64,000 nucleotides of DNA from the NCBI RefSeq assembly GCF_900103215.1, contig NZ_FNGV01000011.1, forward strand, positions 121,575-185,574, in the 5' to 3' direction. Below, in pieces: positions 62,832 through 64,000 of this stretch (position 1 is the stretch's first letter; every line of letters begins with the position of its first letter). The DNA is from Kriegella aquimaris. Its GTDB lineage: Bacteria > Bacteroidota > Bacteroidia > Flavobacteriales > Flavobacteriaceae. Both the position numbers and the translations under genes were made by a program. Below the pieces are notes generated by a model, which saw only the letters and a list, made by a program, of their open reading frames with translations, was not told the origin of the DNA and made no database searches.

Positions 62832-63755
62832 ATGAAATATACTGGTGGTCTACTGATTTTTGTGCTTTTGGGATTATTACAGGCTTCCGCTCAAGCTACG
62901 ATCATACCTTTGTGGCCCAAAGATAAGATTCCGAAACAGATAGCTTCTGATGATAAGGAAACACATGTTCAAGGTGAAGACCTTTTACGGATTAGTAAAG
63001 TGCAAGAGCCGACAATAGAGGTATTTCTGCCGTCAAAAAAGAATGCGAACGGACAAGCTATGTTGATTTTCCCGGGTGGTGGTTATCAAATTTTGGCCTA
63101 TGATTGGGAGGGTACTGATATAGCGAAGTTTTTAAATTCAAAGGGGATTGCAGGTATAGTGGTGAAGTACCGATTGCCTTCATCGGTATCCCAAACCGAT
63201 AGTCATCTGGTACCCTTGATCGATGCTCAGCGTGCTATGCGATTGGTACGGAATAAGGCAAAGGATTTTAATATCGAAGCCGACAAGATTGGGGCTATGG
63301 GATTTTCCGCAGGTGGTCATTTAGTTGCCACGCTGGGTACTCATTTTAATGAACAGGTATACGATGCTATTGATGATATAGACAAAGAGAATTCACGGCC
63401 CGATTTTATCGCATTGGGCTATGCGGCTATTTCCTTTAAAAATCGTAGTTCTAGCAAAGCGTCACAAAAAGAGTCGTCAGAGCATAAATCGAAGCCTTTT
63501 ATAGGCGAATATTTTTCTATCGAGAAAGCCGTGACAGAAGAGACACCGCCAACCTTTCTATTTCATGCGGGCAATGATCCGGGAGTTCCTGTAGAGAATA
63601 GTCTTCGTTTTTTTCAAGCCTTAAAAAACAAAAATGTACCTGCCACCATGCATATCTACCCAACAGGAGGCCATGGGTTTTCTTTGGCCAGAGATAATGT
63701 ACATTTACGAGGTTGGACGGAGCGTTTATTCGAATGGATGGAAAGCTTGGAATAG
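62832..63755 (+). CDS. Alpha/beta hydrolase, tandem paralogue
   Basis: 307 residues from ATG at 62832; a TTG at 62823 is possible but gives a poorer leader. Signal peptide 'LLIFVLLGLLQASAQ', then the same triad as its neighbour: 'GFSAGGHLVA', Asp in 'HAGNDPGVP' and 'GGHGFSLARD'. The 3' ends of the two genes are almost identical in DNA (43 bp from GAGGTTGG, 62750-62792 and 63709-63751 approximately), a sign of recent duplication or gene conversion. Confidence 0.87.
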   Translation: MKYTGGLLIFVLLGLLQASAQATIIPLWPKDKIPKQIASDDKETHVQGEDLLRISKVQEPTIEVFLPSKKNANGQAMLIFPGGGYQILAYDWEGTDIAKFLNSKGIAGIVVKYRLPSSVSQTDSHLVPLIDAQRAMRLVRNKAKDFNIEADKIGAMGFSAGGHLVATLGTHFNEQVYDAIDDIDKENSRPDFIALGYAAISFKNRSSSKASQKESSEHKSKPFIGEYFSIEKAVTEETPPTFLFHAGNDPGVPVENSLRFFQALKNKNVPATMHIYPTGGHGFSLARDNVHLRGWTERLFEWMESLE

Positions 63756-63804
63756 TTTTTTGGTTTTTTATTGAAAAGAAGTAAGGTAATCTGCTTAACT
63801 TTTC

Positions 63805-63812
63805 TATTTTTG
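63805..63812 (+). promoter_or_regulatory. Candidate promoter TATTTTTG of tRNA-Pro
   Basis: A perfect TAnnTTTG box ending 12 nt before the tRNA. The expected start would be at about 63819. No clear -33 element is found. Confidence 0.5.
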
Positions 63813-63823
63813 CAATCCGAATT

Positions 63824-63897
63824 CGGGATGTAGCGCAGCCCGGTAGCGCACACGCCTGGGGGGCGTGGGGTCGCAGGTTCAAATCCTGTCATCCCGA
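63824..63897 (+). tRNA. tRNA-Pro (anticodon GGG)
   Basis: 74 nt. Acceptor CGGGATG (63824-63830) pairs with CATCCCG (63890-63896), discriminator A. D stem GCGC..GCGC, anticodon stem CACGC/GCGTG with loop CTGGGGG giving anticodon GGG, and T stem/loop GCAGGTTCAAATCCTGT. CCA is not encoded. Confidence 0.95.
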
Positions 63898-63922
63898 CTC
63901 AACTAGTTTCATCTAGTTACAT

Positions 63923-63956
63923 AACGTTGCAAATCACCTGATTTGCAACGTTTTAT
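63923..63956 (+). terminator. Rho-independent terminator after tRNA-Pro
   Basis: AACGTTGCAAATC (63923-63935) pairs perfectly with GATTTGCAACGTT (63940-63952) around acct, followed by TTTTATGTTTTT. It probably ends the tRNA transcript. Confidence 0.85.
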
Positions 63957-64000
63957 GTTTTTAGAGGGTTCAGATGAAACCTCATGAAACCACATAAAAA

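Noticed and set aside
1..64000. CRISPR array, prophage or full insertion sequence
   Set aside because: No regularly spaced repeats, transposase, integrase or phage structural genes were seen in either strand.

Overview
The window looks like chromosomal DNA of a marine Flavobacteriaceae-type Bacteroidota. The evidence is a SusC/SusD pair, many lipoproteins with a short lipobox, three formylglycine sulfatases, roughly 40% GC by eye, intergenic boxes resembling the Bacteroidota -7 element TAnnTTTG, and the general gene families. No genus is assigned. No transposase, phage gene or CRISPR array was seen.

Region 1 (1-2052): the end of a ThuA-like gene and a convergent S1-type sulfatase. Region 2 (2257-21747) is a general stress and envelope-homeostasis island. 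It holds a YihY/BrkB membrane protein, CsbD, an AI-2E-type permease, a nitroreductase, an SLC13 permease with RCK_C domains, an MscS channel, a type IB topoisomerase, ferritin-like helical-bundle proteins (PA2169/DUF2383 and YciF/DUF892), tiny membrane proteins (DUF1328, lmo0937-type) and a short-chain dehydrogenase. Three AraC-type regulators, an HTH/receiver/histidine-kinase operon and a lone receiver protein are mixed in. Region 3 (22078-24799) is an FAH-family sugar-acid enzyme with a Gfo/Idh/MocA oxidoreductase.

Region 4 (25196-46899) is the most interesting part. It is arranged like a polysaccharide utilization locus (SusC, SusD, LamG lipoprotein) but has no glycoside hydrolase or polysaccharide lyase. 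It encodes two alkaline-phosphatase-superfamily phosphoesterases, one with a LamG domain inserted in its fold. A complete hydrolytic 2-aminoethylphosphonate (AEP) pathway follows: a PbfA-like ammonia-lyase, PhnA, PhnY and PhnW. Then come an organophosphate-type MFS transporter, an FAD-dependent amine oxidase, a metallophosphoesterase, two exported EEP-fold (endonuclease/sphingomyelinase-type) enzymes and an XRE-cupin regulator. The proposed model is a TonB-dependent system that takes AEP-headgroup polymers or lipids (phosphonoglycans, ceramide-AEP or similar), releases the phosphonate with exported diesterases, and converts AEP, hydroxy-AEP and perhaps N-methyl-AEP to phosphonoacetaldehyde, phosphonoacetate, then acetate and phosphate.

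Region 5 (46936-63755) carries sugar-modifying genes: a second Gfo/Idh/MocA protein, a DUF255 thioredoxin-domain protein, a GMC oxidoreductase with a cysteine cluster plus its gluconate-dehydrogenase subunit-3 partner, three sugar isomerase/epimerase-fold proteins, two more sulfatases, a TonB protein, a VanX-like peptidase and two tandem alpha/beta hydrolases. A redox route through 3-keto-sugars is plausible. The window ends with a tRNA-Pro(GGG) gene and a hairpin terminator.
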